Positions 33,909 through 43,335 are shown, counted from the first letter of the stretch. The stretch: DNA of 64,000 nucleotides from Brevundimonas sp. UBA4553 (GCF_002387245.1 NZ_DGLD01000014.1:124001-188000), one strand, 5' to 3'. Notes: generated from the letters alone by a model not told the origin. Program-made: numbers and translations.

Positions 33909-36900
33909 TCAGGAAGGCGCTTTCGCGCCGAAGCCGCCGCCGCCGGGCGTTTCGATGACGAAGACGTCGCCCGGAGCCATCGCGACCTCGGCGGTGGCGC
34001 CCAGCGGCTCGACACGACCGTCGGCCCGCTCGACCTCGTTGACCCCGACCGCGCCGGCGGCGCCGCCGGCCACGCCGAAGGGAGCGACGCGTCGGTGATT
34101 GGACAGGATGGCGGCGGTCATGGGCTCGAGGAAGCGAACGCGCCGCACCGTCCCGTCGCCGCCACGCCAGCGCCCGTCGCCGCCCGACCCCCGTCGGATC
34201 GCGAATTCCTCCAGCAGGACGGGGAAACGCGTCTCCAGAACCTCGGGGTCGGTCAGACGGCTGTTGGTCATGTGGGTCTGGACCGCGCTGGTCCCGTCAA
34301 ACCCCGGCCCCGCGCCCGAACCTCCGGCTATGGTCTCGTAATACTGGCGCGTGGCGTCGCCGAAGGTGAAGTTGTTCATGGTCCCCTGGCTGGCCGCCAG
34401 GACTCCGAGCGCGCCGTAAAGGGTGTCGACCACCGCCTGGCTGGTCTCGACATTCCCCGCCACGACCGCCGCCGGATAGCGTGGGTTCAACATCGACCCC
34501 TCGGGCACGATCAACTCGATCGGCTTCAGGCAGCCCTCGTTCAGCGGAATGGCGTCATCCACCAGGGTGCGGAAGACATAGAGGGTCGCGGCCCTCGTAA
34601 TCGAAAGCGGAGCATTGAAGTTGGTCGGTCGCTGCTCGCTGGTGCCGGTGAAATCGACCACGGCGCTGCGAGCTTCGGTGTCCACGTCTATGCGGACGCG
34701 GATGGCGGCGCCGTCGTCCATCTCATAAGTGAAGTCGCCGGGTTTCAGGGCAGCGATGGCCCGACGCACGGCCTCTTCGGCATTGTCCTGGATATGGCCC
34801 ATATAGGCCGCGACGACCGGTCGGCTGAACTCCTGCGTCATGCGGGTCAGTTCATCCGCTCCCCGCGTGCACGAGGCGATCTGGGCCTTCAGGTCGGCAA
34901 TGTTCTGATCGACGTTGCGCGACGGATAGCGGCCGGAAGCGAATAGGGCGCGGGTTTCGGCGTCGCGCAGTCTGCCGGCGTCCACCAGCAGGAAGTCGTC
35001 GATCAGCACGCCCTCGTCGTCGACCGTGCGCGAGGACGCAGGCATGGATCCCGGCGTGGTGCCGCCGACGTCCGCATGATGCCCCCGCGCCGCCACGAAG
35101 AAGGCGGGCGCATCGTCCTCGTCCAGAAACACCGGCATGATCACGGTGATGTCGGGCAGGTGGGTGCCGCCGTTATAGGGCGCGTTCAGCATATAGACGT
35201 CGCCCGGCTTCATGCCGCGCCCGCCGCGTCCGGCGCCGCGAGAGGCGATGACGGTGCGGATGCTCTCGCCCATCGAGCCCAGATGGACCGGGATGTGCGG
35301 CGCATTGGCGATCAAGGCGCCGCCCGCGTCGAAAACGGCGCAGGAGAAGTCCAGTCGTTCCTTGATATTCACCGAATAGGCGGTGGCGCGCAGGGCCTCG
35401 CCCATCTGTTCAGCGCAGGCCATGAAGCGGCTGTTGAACACCTCCAGCATGATCGGATCGACCTGGGTGCCGATCGCGGTGCGGGCGGGCAGGGGAACGA
35501 CCCGTAGCAACAGCAGGTTGCCGGTCGTGTCGACCGTGGCGCGCCAGCCGGGCTCGACAACGGTGGTGCCGGTGTCTTCCAGCAGGATGACCGGGCCGTC
35601 GACGGCCGCGCCGGGCGTCAGGGCCTCGCGCCTGTAGACGGGCGTGGCGTGATCCTCGCCCGCCATGCGGACCGTCAGTTGCGCGATGGCGCTCAAGTCC
35701 CCTTCGCCAGCCGCGATCGACGTGGCCGGCGACTGCTCCGAGCGTCCGATCGCCTCGACCTCCAGTGTCTCGACCGTCAGGGCCTTGCCCTCGGCGAAGA
35801 ATCCGAAGCGGCGGCGGTGCAGAGCCTCGAACGCCTCTGCCATGGCGCCGGCGGGACCGAAGGCCACCGTCAACGGGGTGTCCGATCCGGCGAACTTGAT
35901 CTCGGCGCGTGGATACGTCGAGATCGCGTCAGGGGCGAAGCCCTGGGCCGCCAGGTCGGCGCGTGCGGCGCTGGCCAGTTCAGCGGCGCGCGCGGCCAGG
36001 CCTTCGTCCTGATCGGCGGCCAGCGGCGCGGCGACGGTGGTCTGGCGGATCGCCCGCACCTCGGACAGGCCCATGCCATAGGCTGACAGCACCCCTGCGA
36101 ACGGGTGCAGCATCACCTGGGTCATGCCCAGGGCGTCGGCCACCAGACAGGCGTGCTGGCCGCCCGCGCCGCCGAAGCAGTTCAGCACATAGCGCGTCAC
36201 GTCATAGCCGCGCTGGATCGAGATGGAGCGGATCGCCTCGGCCATGTTCTGCACGGCGATGGTGACGAAACCCTCGGCCAGTTCGCCGGGCGTGACCGCG
36301 CGGCCCATGGCGGCGGCGACTTCGGCCGCCATGGTCTCGAACCGGGTCCGCACCGCCTCCGCGTCCAGCGGCTGGTCGGCGTGGGCTCCGAAGACAGCGG
36401 GGAAGAAGTCGGGGCTCAGCTTGCCCAACATGACGTTGCAGTCGGTCACCGTCAGCGGTCCGCCGCGACGATAGGCGGCCGGCCCCGGCACGGCGCCGGC
36501 GGACTCTGGTCCCACCCGCAAGCGTCCGCCGTCAAAGCGACAGATGGAGCCGCCGCCCGCCGCGACCGTGTGGATGCTCAGCATGGGCGCCCGCAGCCGC
36601 ACCCCGGCGACCACGGCGTCGGACGTCCGTTCATAGTCCCCGGCGAAATGGGACACGTCGGTCGAGGTGCCGCCCATGTCGAAGCCGATGACGCGCTCGA
36701 AGCCGGCGGCCTTGGCCGTCTCAGCCATGGCGACCACGCCGCCCGCCGGTCCTGACAGGATGGCGTCCTTGCCCCGGAAGGCGTCGGCGGCCGTCAGCCC
36801 GCCGGACGACTGCATGAACTGCAGCGGCGTCGCCTCGCCCAGGTCTGCGCCGACCTGGTCGACATAGGCGCGCAGGATGGGCGACAGATAGGCGTCCGCC

Positions 36901-37523
36901 ACCGTGGTGTCGCCGCGCCCGATCAGCTTGATCAGGGCGCCGACCTCATGGCTCACGGAGATCTGCTCGAAGCCGACCTCGCGCGCGATCTCGGCCAGCC
37001 GCGTCTCATGGGCGGTGAAGCGCCAGCCGTGGACCAGGACGATGGCGATGGCGCGCAGGCCCGCAGCGTGGGCCGCCGTCAGATCGGCCCTCGCTCTGTC
37101 CTCGTCCAGCGGGCGATCCAGCGCGCCGTCGGCGGTCACGCGTTCGTCGATCTCGATCACGCGGTCATAGAGCTGATCATTCAGCACGATGTGTCGCACG
37201 AACAGTTCGGGCCGGGCCTGCCAGCCGATCCTCAGGGCATCGCCGAAGCCGGCGGTGATGGCCAGCAGCGTCGGCTCGCCCTTGCGCTCCAGCAGGGCGT
37301 TGGTCGCCACTGTGGTGCCCATCCGCACCTCGTCCACCAGTCCTGCGGCCAACGATCCCGGCGCGGCTTTCAGGATGCGGCGAATGCCCTCGACGGCGGC
37401 GTCGGCGTACTGCTCGGGATTGACCGACAGCAGCTTGCGGGTCTGCAGGGCGCCGTCCGGCGCGCGCGCGACGATGTCGGTGAAGGTGCCGCCGCGATCG
37501 ATCCAGAAACGCCACGCTGTCAT
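33909..37523 (-). CDS. 5-oxoprolinase, fused HyuA-HyuB type
   Basis: 1204-residue ATP-dependent amidohydrolase corresponding to eukaryotic-style OPLAH. Residues 1 to about 670 form the hydantoinase A/oxoprolinase part (FWIDRGGTFTDIVAR, GTTVATNALLERKGEP, IGFDMGGTSTDVS for nucleotide binding) and about 690-1200 the hydantoinase B part (VNIKERLDFSCAVFD, HHADVGGTTPGSMPA, GGGGFG at the end). Such enzymes open 5-oxo-L-proline (pyroglutamate) to glutamate using ATP, or hydantoins. The DUF969/DUF979 transporter genes follow. Which ring it prefers cannot be read from sequence. Confidence 0.93.
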   Translation of the reverse strand: MTAWRFWIDRGGTFTDIVARAPDGALQTRKLLSVNPEQYADAAVEGIRRILKAAPGSLAAGLVDEVRMGTTVATNALLERKGEPTLLAITAGFGDALRIGWQARPELFVRHIVLNDQLYDRVIEIDERVTADGALDRPLDEDRARADLTAAHAAGLRAIAIVLVHGWRFTAHETRLAEIAREVGFEQISVSHEVGALIKLIGRGDTTVADAYLSPILRAYVDQVGADLGEATPLQFMQSSGGLTAADAFRGKDAILSGPAGGVVAMAETAKAAGFERVIGFDMGGTSTDVSHFAGDYERTSDAVVAGVRLRAPMLSIHTVAAGGGSICRFDGGRLRVGPESAGAVPGPAAYRRGGPLTVTDCNVMLGKLSPDFFPAVFGAHADQPLDAEAVRTRFETMAAEVAAAMGRAVTPGELAEGFVTIAVQNMAEAIRSISIQRGYDVTRYVLNCFGGAGGQHACLVADALGMTQVMLHPFAGVLSAYGMGLSEVRAIRQTTVAAPLAADQDEGLAARAAELASAARADLAAQGFAPDAISTYPRAEIKFAGSDTPLTVAFGPAGAMAEAFEALHRRRFGFFAEGKALTVETLEVEAIGRSEQSPATSIAAGEGDLSAIAQLTVRMAGEDHATPVYRREALTPGAAVDGPVILLEDTGTTVVEPGWRATVDTTGNLLLLRVVPLPARTAIGTQVDPIMLEVFNSRFMACAEQMGEALRATAYSVNIKERLDFSCAVFDAGGALIANAPHIPVHLGSMGESIRTVIASRGAGRGGRGMKPGDVYMLNAPYNGGTHLPDITVIMPVFLDEDDAPAFFVAARGHHADVGGTTPGSMPASSRTVDDEGVLIDDFLLVDAGRLRDAETRALFASGRYPSRNVDQNIADLKAQIASCTRGADELTRMTQEFSRPVVAAYMGHIQDNAEEAVRRAIAALKPGDFTYEMDDGAAIRVRIDVDTEARSAVVDFTGTSEQRPTNFNAPLSITRAATLYVFRTLVDDAIPLNEGCLKPIELIVPEGSMLNPRYPAAVVAGNVETSQAVVDTLYGALGVLAASQGTMNNFTFGDATRQYYETIAGGSGAGPGFDGTSAVQTHMTNSRLTDPEVLETRFPVLLEEFAIRRGSGGDGRWRGGDGTVRRVRFLEPMTAAILSNHRRVAPFGVAGGAAGAVGVNEVERADGRVEPLGATAEVAMAPGDVFVIETPGGGGFGAKAPS

Positions 37524-37546
37524 TCGGCTGCTCCTGTCGATGGAGC

Positions 37547-38722
37547 TCAGGCGGCCTGAACGCCGTCAAGAGCGGCGGCCGCGCCCAGCGCCAGCGGCTC
37601 GAAGATATGCGCCGCCAGATGCCGCACGACCGGGGCCGCCACGCCGTCGCCGGTCAGGTGATAGGCGTCGCTGTATTGCCGGGGCAGGATGTAGCTGTCC
37701 TTCAGCCCCATCAGCCGCGCCGTCTCCCGGGCCGAGATCAGGCGCGAACGAATTCGCCGCCCTTCGACAACCAGGATGACCTGTCGGCTGGACCCGCCCG
37801 CCGGCGTGCGCAGGCAGCCCGCCACGTCGTCAAAACGGACCTCGGCGCGCTGGACCTTGGCGCCCGTCTCATCGACACGGGTGCGGCGATAGACGCCGCC
37901 GACCATGCGGCGCCCGGCGCGGCGCGCGGCTGCTACCTTGGCCATATGGACCGGCGACATCATGTCGAGCAGCTTCTTCGTCTCGGGCTGCGTGTGCCAG
38001 GCGACGCTGGTGGGGCGGTCCTCGATGATGTCGGCGAAGGTGGCGATGCGGCGTTCGGGCGTCGGCACGTTCCACCACAGCAGGCGGTCGCGCACGTCCT
38101 GGGGCAGATCGCCCACCGCACGACGCAGGGCGCGGGTGTGGAAGGGCTCGATCGGTTCCGGCGACAGCAGCTCGGGCGCGACCTCCACGTCGGCGCGGAC
38201 GCCGATGACGAACAGGCGCGGGCGCGACTGGGGCACGAACAGGTCGGCGTTGATGACCAGGGCGCCATAGCTGTAGCCGGCCTCGGCGAAGGTCCGGCAG
38301 ATGGCCTCGAAATCCTTGCCGCCGTGCGACGTCAGGGCGCCGCAGACGTTCTCGACCGCCACAATGCGCGGGGCCCGGTCATCCGCGATCAGCCCGTGAA
38401 TCAGGTCCCAGAAGGCGTAGAAGGTCCCGGAACGCTCGCCCTTCAGGCCGGCTCCAGCGCCCGCCAGCGACAGGTCCTGACAGGGAAAGGACCCCCACAT
38501 CATGTCGGCGGTCCCCGGCAGTTGCGCCGGCTCCAGCGCGCGGATGTCGCCTACCGTCAGCTCGCCGCCGGTGCCCCAGTTGGCCTGATAGGAAAAGCCC
38601 TTCTTGGCGTCGAAATCATTGGCGAACAGGCAGGTCCAGTCGGCGCCCAGACCGGCGCGCACCATGCCGCCGCCGGCGAAGAATTCGTAGAAGCTGGGGG
38701 CCGAAGGGGGCGAATCGCGCAT
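37547..38722 (-). CDS. Solitary DNA cytosine-5 methyltransferase
   Basis: 391 residues with the m5C methyltransferase motifs in order: FYEFFAGGGM (motif I, AdoMet), GSFPCQDLSLAG with catalytic Cys81 (motif IV), AVENV at 122-126 (motif VI), QSRPR at 165-169 (motif VIII), and a C-terminal LISARETARLMG with GDGVAAPV (IX/X). The region around 260-320 should be the target-recognition domain. No restriction endonuclease or Vsr gene is adjacent, so it looks like an orphan enzyme with an epigenetic or protective role. The start at 38722 is chosen because motif I follows closely; ATG 38752 is also possible. Target sequence unknown. Confidence 0.92.
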   Translation of the reverse strand: MRDSPPSAPSFYEFFAGGGMVRAGLGADWTCLFANDFDAKKGFSYQANWGTGGELTVGDIRALEPAQLPGTADMMWGSFPCQDLSLAGAGAGLKGERSGTFYAFWDLIHGLIADDRAPRIVAVENVCGALTSHGGKDFEAICRTFAEAGYSYGALVINADLFVPQSRPRLFVIGVRADVEVAPELLSPEPIEPFHTRALRRAVGDLPQDVRDRLLWWNVPTPERRIATFADIIEDRPTSVAWHTQPETKKLLDMMSPVHMAKVAAARRAGRRMVGGVYRRTRVDETGAKVQRAEVRFDDVAGCLRTPAGGSSRQVILVVEGRRIRSRLISARETARLMGLKDSYILPRQYSDAYHLTGDGVAAPVVRHLAAHIFEPLALGAAAALDGVQAA

Positions 38723-38833
38723 CCCGGCACTGTGACCCAGGCGGCCCTCCATTTCCACGCTCGCCACGCACGCCCTTGACGCCAGCGGGCAGGGGGCTAC
38801 GAACCCCGGCCCGTCTCCCCGCAGGTTCTCCCC

Positions 38834-40153
38834 ATGACGTCCGCGACGCCCGCCACCATCGGCATCGACTTCGGCACGACCAATACGGTGGTGTCGCTGA
38901 CCCACGGCGACGGCCCGGCGACCCTGGTGCGGTTCCAGGCCGAGGAGAAGGACCTCTTCGCCTTCCGCTCGGCGCTCAGCTTCCAACTGCACGAAGCCCA
39001 CGACGGCGGGGCGCCGGAGCGGGTCATCGAAGCTGGACCCTGGGCCATCGAGTCCTACGTCGAGGACCCGCTGGAGACCCGCTTCATCCAGTCGTTCAAG
39101 ACCTTCGCCGCCAGCGCCGCCTTCACCGAGACGCGCATCGACAACCGCCGCTATCGCTTCGAGGACCTGCTGTCCGCCTTCCTGCTGCGACTGAAGCACC
39201 ACGCCGGCGGGACGATGGACGCCCTGCCGCCGCGCATCATCGTCGGTCGGCCCGTGACCTTCGCGGGCGGCAATCCCGATGAGGCCCTGGCGCTGGAACG
39301 GTATGAAGCGGCCTTCGCCCGTCTGGGCTTCACCGACATCCGCTACGCCTACGAACCCGTCGGCGCGGCCTTCTTCTTTGCGCGCGAGCTGAAGCAGGAC
39401 GCCAATGTCCTGGTCGCCGACTTCGGCGGCGGCACCAGCGACTTTTCCATCGTGCGGTTCGAACGGGCCGACGGCGCGCTGAAGTCCACGCCGCTGGCCC
39501 GGTCGGGCGTGGGCGTGGCGGGCGACGCCTTTGACTACCGGATCATCGACCAGCTTGTGTCGCCGGAACTGGGCAAGGGCAGCCTGTATCGGGCCTTCGA
39601 CAACCGCCTGCCGATCCCGCAACGCTACTACAGCGCCTTTGCCCGCTGGGACCAACTGGCCCTGCTGCGCGCGTCGAAGGACATGCGCGACATTCGCGGC
39701 CTGGCCTCGACGGCGCTGGAGTCCGAGAAGATCGAACGCCTGATCGAGGTGTTGGACGACAACCACGGCTACGCCCTCTACCGCGCCGTCTCGGGCCTGA
39801 AAGAGGCCCTGTCGCGGGATGAAGAGGCGGTCTTCTCTTTCATCGCCGGATCGGTGCGGATCGAAAAGCCGGTCAAACGCGCGGATTTCGAGGTCTGGAT
39901 CGCGCCTGAGCTTCAGGCCATGGAGGCCGCCGTCGACGAGGCCATGGCCCAGTCGGGTCTGGAGGGCCCGCAGATCGACCGCGTCTTCCTGACCGGCGGC
40001 ACCTCCTTCGTCCCGGCGGTGCGCGACATCTTCATCCGCCGCTTCGGCGCCGACCGCATCGAGACCGGCGGCGAGTTTGAATCCATCGCCTCGGGCCTGG
40101 CCCTGATCGGCCGCGAAGCCGATCTGGACCTCTGGAGCCAGAAGGCGGCCTAG
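38834..40153 (+). CDS. Short Hsp70-like ATPase (YegD type)
   Basis: 439 residues covering an Hsp70/actin-fold nucleotide-binding domain only: IGIDFGTTNTVVSL at the start, VADFGGGTSDFSIVRF in the middle, VFLTGGTSFVPAVRD near the end. The peptide-binding domain of DnaK is missing, as in E. coli YegD. Probably a specialised ATPase or chaperone accessory. Divergent from the methyltransferase and convergent (4-base overlap) with a GST gene. Confidence 0.9.
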   Translation: MTSATPATIGIDFGTTNTVVSLTHGDGPATLVRFQAEEKDLFAFRSALSFQLHEAHDGGAPERVIEAGPWAIESYVEDPLETRFIQSFKTFAASAAFTETRIDNRRYRFEDLLSAFLLRLKHHAGGTMDALPPRIIVGRPVTFAGGNPDEALALERYEAAFARLGFTDIRYAYEPVGAAFFFARELKQDANVLVADFGGGTSDFSIVRFERADGALKSTPLARSGVGVAGDAFDYRIIDQLVSPELGKGSLYRAFDNRLPIPQRYYSAFARWDQLALLRASKDMRDIRGLASTALESEKIERLIEVLDDNHGYALYRAVSGLKEALSRDEEAVFSFIAGSVRIEKPVKRADFEVWIAPELQAMEAAVDEAMAQSGLEGPQIDRVFLTGGTSFVPAVRDIFIRRFGADRIETGGEFESIASGLALIGREADLDLWSQKAA

Positions 40154-40797
40154 TCCCTGTCAGGCGCGCCCAGCGGGAAATAGGCGCGATAGGGCCGGGC
40201 CTCGTCCACCGCCCGCGCCATCGACGGTCGAGCCAGCAGCCGGGCGCGATAGGCCTTCAACGTCTTGAACCGCTCATCAATGGGATGGGTCCAGTCGGCG
40301 TAGAACAGCGCGGGCGCGGCGGCGCAGTCGGCCAGGCTGAAGCCGTGGTCGGTCGCCCATTCCCGCCCCGTCAGCCGTTCGTCCAGCCAGGCGTAGGTCG
40401 TGTCCAGCATCCGCTTCGCCTCGGCCACGCCATAGGGGTCGCGGTCCGCCTCGGTGCGGATCGCGTTAAAGACGACCTTCTGCTGCGGCGACGAGATATA
40501 GTTGTCGAACACCCGGTCCATCATCCGCACCTCTACGGCGGCGGCCGGATCGTCAGGAATCAGGCGTACTGGGCCGGGGTGATGCACGGCCAGATGCTCG
40601 ATGATCGAAGTGGTCTCGACGATGGTGCGACCCTCGTCCTCCAGCACCGGAAACCGTTTCAGCGGCCACAAGGCCGCTAACTCGGCCATCGACGCCTCGT
40701 CCTCCAGGAGTTTGAACTCAAACGGCGTGTCGTTCTCATACAGCGCGATCAGCGCCTTCTGGCAGTAGGACGAGAAGGGGTGGGCGTAGAGCTTCAT
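40150..40797 (-). CDS. Glutathione S-transferase family protein
   Basis: 215 residues: thioredoxin-like N-domain with SSYCQKALIAL (Ser/Cys at the active-site turn), a cis-Pro in KRFPVLEDEG and the ETTSIIEHL glutathione-binding loop, then an all-helical C-domain ending in a SLADCAAAPALFYADW helix. Start at 40797 (MKLYAH) is the family N-terminus. Cytosolic; conjugation or detoxification of an unknown electrophile. Confidence 0.92.
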   Translation of the reverse strand: MKLYAHPFSSYCQKALIALYENDTPFEFKLLEDEASMAELAALWPLKRFPVLEDEGRTIVETTSIIEHLAVHHPGPVRLIPDDPAAAVEVRMMDRVFDNYISSPQQKVVFNAIRTEADRDPYGVAEAKRMLDTTYAWLDERLTGREWATDHGFSLADCAAAPALFYADWTHPIDERFKTLKAYRARLLARPSMARAVDEARPYRAYFPLGAPDRD

Positions 40798-40806
40798 GGG
40801 CAATTC

Positions 40807-41439
40807 CTATCTCAAGCCCTCGTTGATCGCTTTTCTCCAGCTCGCATTGTTATCTACACGCGAGTGTGCCCAATCGATTTTGTCGCATCCGCCGTAGGCG
40901 CAGGCGATATCCTTTAAGGTCCGTGCAAGGGTATCGGGCATTTTGGGGCCGAAAACGACGCGTCGGATGAGGCTTGCGGGCATAGGTATAGTGTAAGTAT
41001 CGGATGCCAACAGATCCTCTTCCCATGCAATGACGCGATATTCCTTCTCGTCCTTGAAGGTATCTCGTTTCAGGAAGGGGAGAACGTCGGTCTCGATTGG
41101 TCGAAGTTCACGGACCTCCTTCAGGTTCATGTATTTCATGGGGCCGTGGAGCACGGGCCAGCGTGCTCCATCACAAAAGGATTTGAACTCGTCTAGGTCA
41201 AAGAATAGGCACACGCCGTGTGATGAACCGGCAAACAGCTGCCAGTGATGGCCGGTCTCAGGCCCCTCAGTCATGCACAGTGCGAAGGCCTCACCCTCAC
41301 CCTTTCGCCTACCGTACTCGTTCAGCCCGTAGGTGTCGTTCTGATCGAACCATGTTGCTGGCGACAATAGGGTCAACCGATTGTTCTTGATCATGTCCAA
41401 TAGGGACAAAACGTCAGTGTATCGGCGCAGGTAAGGCAT
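40807..41439 (-). CDS. DUF2971-like protein in lower-GC patch
   Basis: 210 residues starting MPYLRRYTDVLSLLDMIKNN followed by LTLLSPATWFDQND and a FALCMTEG segment, matching the DUF2971 outline (short helix, LxFSSPxxFNDP-like turn, then CxS/T strand). A later KDEKEYRVIAWEED also fits. Both the gene and the 150 bases upstream are clearly lower in G+C than the neighbours, with codons uncommon here, suggesting recent acquisition. DUF2971 proteins often sit in variable or defence-related regions; no partner is visible. Function unknown. Confidence 0.7.
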   Translation of the reverse strand: MPYLRRYTDVLSLLDMIKNNRLTLLSPATWFDQNDTYGLNEYGRRKGEGEAFALCMTEGPETGHHWQLFAGSSHGVCLFFDLDEFKSFCDGARWPVLHGPMKYMNLKEVRELRPIETDVLPFLKRDTFKDEKEYRVIAWEEDLLASDTYTIPMPASLIRRVVFGPKMPDTLARTLKDIACAYGGCDKIDWAHSRVDNNASWRKAINEGLR

Positions 41440-41596
41440 GGCCTAAAAGATAACAGCGGATTACCAAATAGCGATAGCGGTCACGCTTAGCCGCAACGGG
41501 TCGAAAGCGGAAACCCGCTTCAACTTGGCCTGCGCAATTTGACCCCTCCGCCTCCCGATGCCAGATCGCGGCCCTCAGCACGCGAGGGAGCGCCCC

Positions 41597-41950
41597 ATGA
41601 CCATCACCCTGTACGGCATCAAGGCCTGCGACACGATGAAGAAGGCGCGCGTCTGGCTGGACGGGCAGGGCGTGGACTACGCCTTTCATGACTACAAGGT
41701 CGCGGGCGCGAACAGGGCCGATCTGGAGCGCTGGATCGCCGAGCATGGCTGGGAGACGGTGCTGAACCGCGCCGGGACCACCTTCCGCAAGCTGCCGGAC
41801 GCCGACAAGGCCGACCTGAACGCCGACAAGGCCGTGGCCCTGATGCTGGCCCAGCCGTCGATGATCAAGCGGCCGGTGCTGGACCTGGGCGACGGGCGGA
41901 CCCTGGTCGGCTTCAAGCCCGAGCGCTACGCCGAGGCCTTAGGGGCCTAG
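41597..41950 (+). CDS. ArsC/Spx-family reductase (YffB-like)
   Basis: 117-residue thioredoxin-fold protein of the ArsC/Spx superfamily: YGIKACDTMKKARVWL holds a single active-site Cys followed by the Lys pair, then a cis-Pro in KRPVLDLGDGRTLVGFKPERY. This is the YffB branch rather than true arsenate reductase. Start at 41597 has GAGGGAG upstream. The stop overlaps the convergent DUF2188 gene by four bases. Confidence 0.92.
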   Translation: MTITLYGIKACDTMKKARVWLDGQGVDYAFHDYKVAGANRADLERWIAEHGWETVLNRAGTTFRKLPDADKADLNADKAVALMLAQPSMIKRPVLDLGDGRTLVGFKPERYAEALGA

Positions 41951-42186
41951 TCCTCAACCTCGGTTTCCGGGCGGTCGTGGCCGTCCGCGCGCTCGGTGAT
42001 CCACTGGCCCGAAGCGTCCTCGAACTCGATCCACGAGGTGCGGTCGGGCACCTGCTGCTCGCGCGAGACGGCGACGGCGGCGGCGCGTGCGGCGGCATGG
42101 GTGGCGAAGGTCTCGGAGAAACTGTCGCCCAGCTTGTAGGCCCAGCCGCCGTCGTGCGGGACGATGCGATAAACGATACGGGTCAC
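41947..42186 (-). CDS. DUF2188 domain protein
   Basis: 79 residues with the DUF2188 pattern: YRIVPHDGGWAYKLGD, then SETFATHAAARAAAVAVSREQ and a C-terminal IEFEDASGQWITER. Small, soluble, acidic tail. Function unknown; possible nucleic-acid-binding or stress protein. Separated by ten bases from the upstream membrane-protein gene. Confidence 0.85.
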   Translation of the reverse strand: MTRIVYRIVPHDGGWAYKLGDSFSETFATHAAARAAAVAVSREQQVPDRTSWIEFEDASGQWITERADGHDRPETEVED

Positions 42187-42196
42187 GCGGTCTCCT

Positions 42197-42691
42197 TTAC
42201 GCGAGAGCCGCCGTCGACAGGCGACGACGGCGGGACAAGAGCTGCAGGGTCACCCCCAGGATCAGCAGGACCAGGACCGTCAGCTGGAAGCCGACTACCA
42301 GAGGATCCTCGACGCCCGAGGCGACAGGATCACCCGCCGGCAACCGGGTCAGGGTCTCGGTGACGCTGGGCAGCAGCAGGGTGAAGTAGGAAATGCTGAG
42401 CGCGATGGTCTCGATCGACCAGCGATAGCGGGCCAGAGGCTTGATGAAGCCGACCGTCGCCCCGACGGTCAGCGAGATCAGGCTGAGCGCCGCCACTGCG
42501 GCTCCCGGCGGCGTGCGGATGACGAAGATCGCCGAGATCGCGCCGATGAACATGAAGACCAGATAGGCCTTGCCCAGTCGTGTGGCGGGATCGATTCGCC
42601 CGTGCATCAAAAGCAGGATCAGACCGATGGGCACGGCGGGCAGGCTGCCGAGCGTGTGAAACCAGCCCAGCGCAGAGAGTTGAGGCAGCAT
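42197..42691 (-). CDS. Small multi-pass membrane protein, unknown
   Basis: 164 residues with four to five helices (about 10-30, 42-60, 65-88, 95-115, 130-150), a heme-free pattern with one His in HGRIDPATRLGKAYLV. The layout (short TM, HxRIDPATxxGK loop, TM) recalls DUF2306-like membrane proteins, but I am not certain. Likely cotranscribed with the DUF2188 gene. Confidence 0.7.
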   Translation of the reverse strand: MLPQLSALGWFHTLGSLPAVPIGLILLLMHGRIDPATRLGKAYLVFMFIGAISAIFVIRTPPGAAVAALSLISLTVGATVGFIKPLARYRWSIETIALSISYFTLLLPSVTETLTRLPAGDPVASGVEDPLVVGFQLTVLVLLILGVTLQLLSRRRRLSTAALA

Positions 42692-42926
42692 GGCGATACC
42701 TGGGGTTTGAAGGAAAGGATCAAAGCCACTGCACGCGCGAACGACGCCGCACCGTCACCGTTGATCGCCCCGCGCCCGCTGTCGAGTCACGCTGTGGTGA
42801 CGACGCGCGCCGCCTTACAAAGAGTTCATGCGCGATCCTGCATCCGATCGGCGCGATCACCGCCTCTTGTTATCAGAAGGCCGCAGCGTCACGCTCGGCT
42901 GAACCATTCAAGAAGGGGCGAAACCC

Positions 42927-43310
42927 ATGGACGGACTCGAAGTTCTCATTCCTCTGGCGCCATTCATCATGATCATTGCGATCGTGGTCGTGCCGGCCTG
43001 GCTCAAGAGCAAAGAGCGCAAGGAGATGCAGGCAACCCTGCGCTCTGCGATCGAAAAGGGGCAGCCGCTTCCGCCGGAAGTGATCGACTCGCTCAGCAAG
43101 GACAACATCAAACCGCCCGCGACGGCCGCGCGCGACCTCCGGGTCGGCGTCATTCTCCTGGCGGTCAGCCTGGGCATCGCCATCTTTGGCTATGCAGTCA
43201 GCTTCGCCGAGATGGACGCCTTTTATCCGATCAGCGGCATCGCCGCGATCCCCGGTATGATCGGTCTGGCCTTCATCGTTCTGAGCTTCTTCAACAAGAA
43301 CAAGGGCTAA
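42927..43310 (+). CDS. DUF6249-type membrane protein
   Basis: 127 residues: N-terminal TM helix (about 7-27), a basic helix with KSKERKEMQATL and a GQPLPPEVIDSL turn, then two C-terminal helices (about 72-92 and 102-122). The SKxR-x5-L...G-x-P-x-PxEVI pattern is the DUF6249 signature. It is 25 bases upstream of an ECF sigma factor gene, a recurring arrangement suggesting a membrane component of the same signalling unit. Confidence 0.78.
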   Translation: MDGLEVLIPLAPFIMIIAIVVVPAWLKSKERKEMQATLRSAIEKGQPLPPEVIDSLSKDNIKPPATAARDLRVGVILLAVSLGIAIFGYAVSFAEMDAFYPISGIAAIPGMIGLAFIVLSFFNKNKG

Positions 43311-43335
43311 GGGCCGACGGAGAGGGGAAACCGTC

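Noticed and set aside
38725..39766. N-terminal extension of the methyltransferase frame to 39766
   Set aside because: It would run antisense through the Hsp70-like gene and shows no domain; motif I begins only a few residues after 38722.
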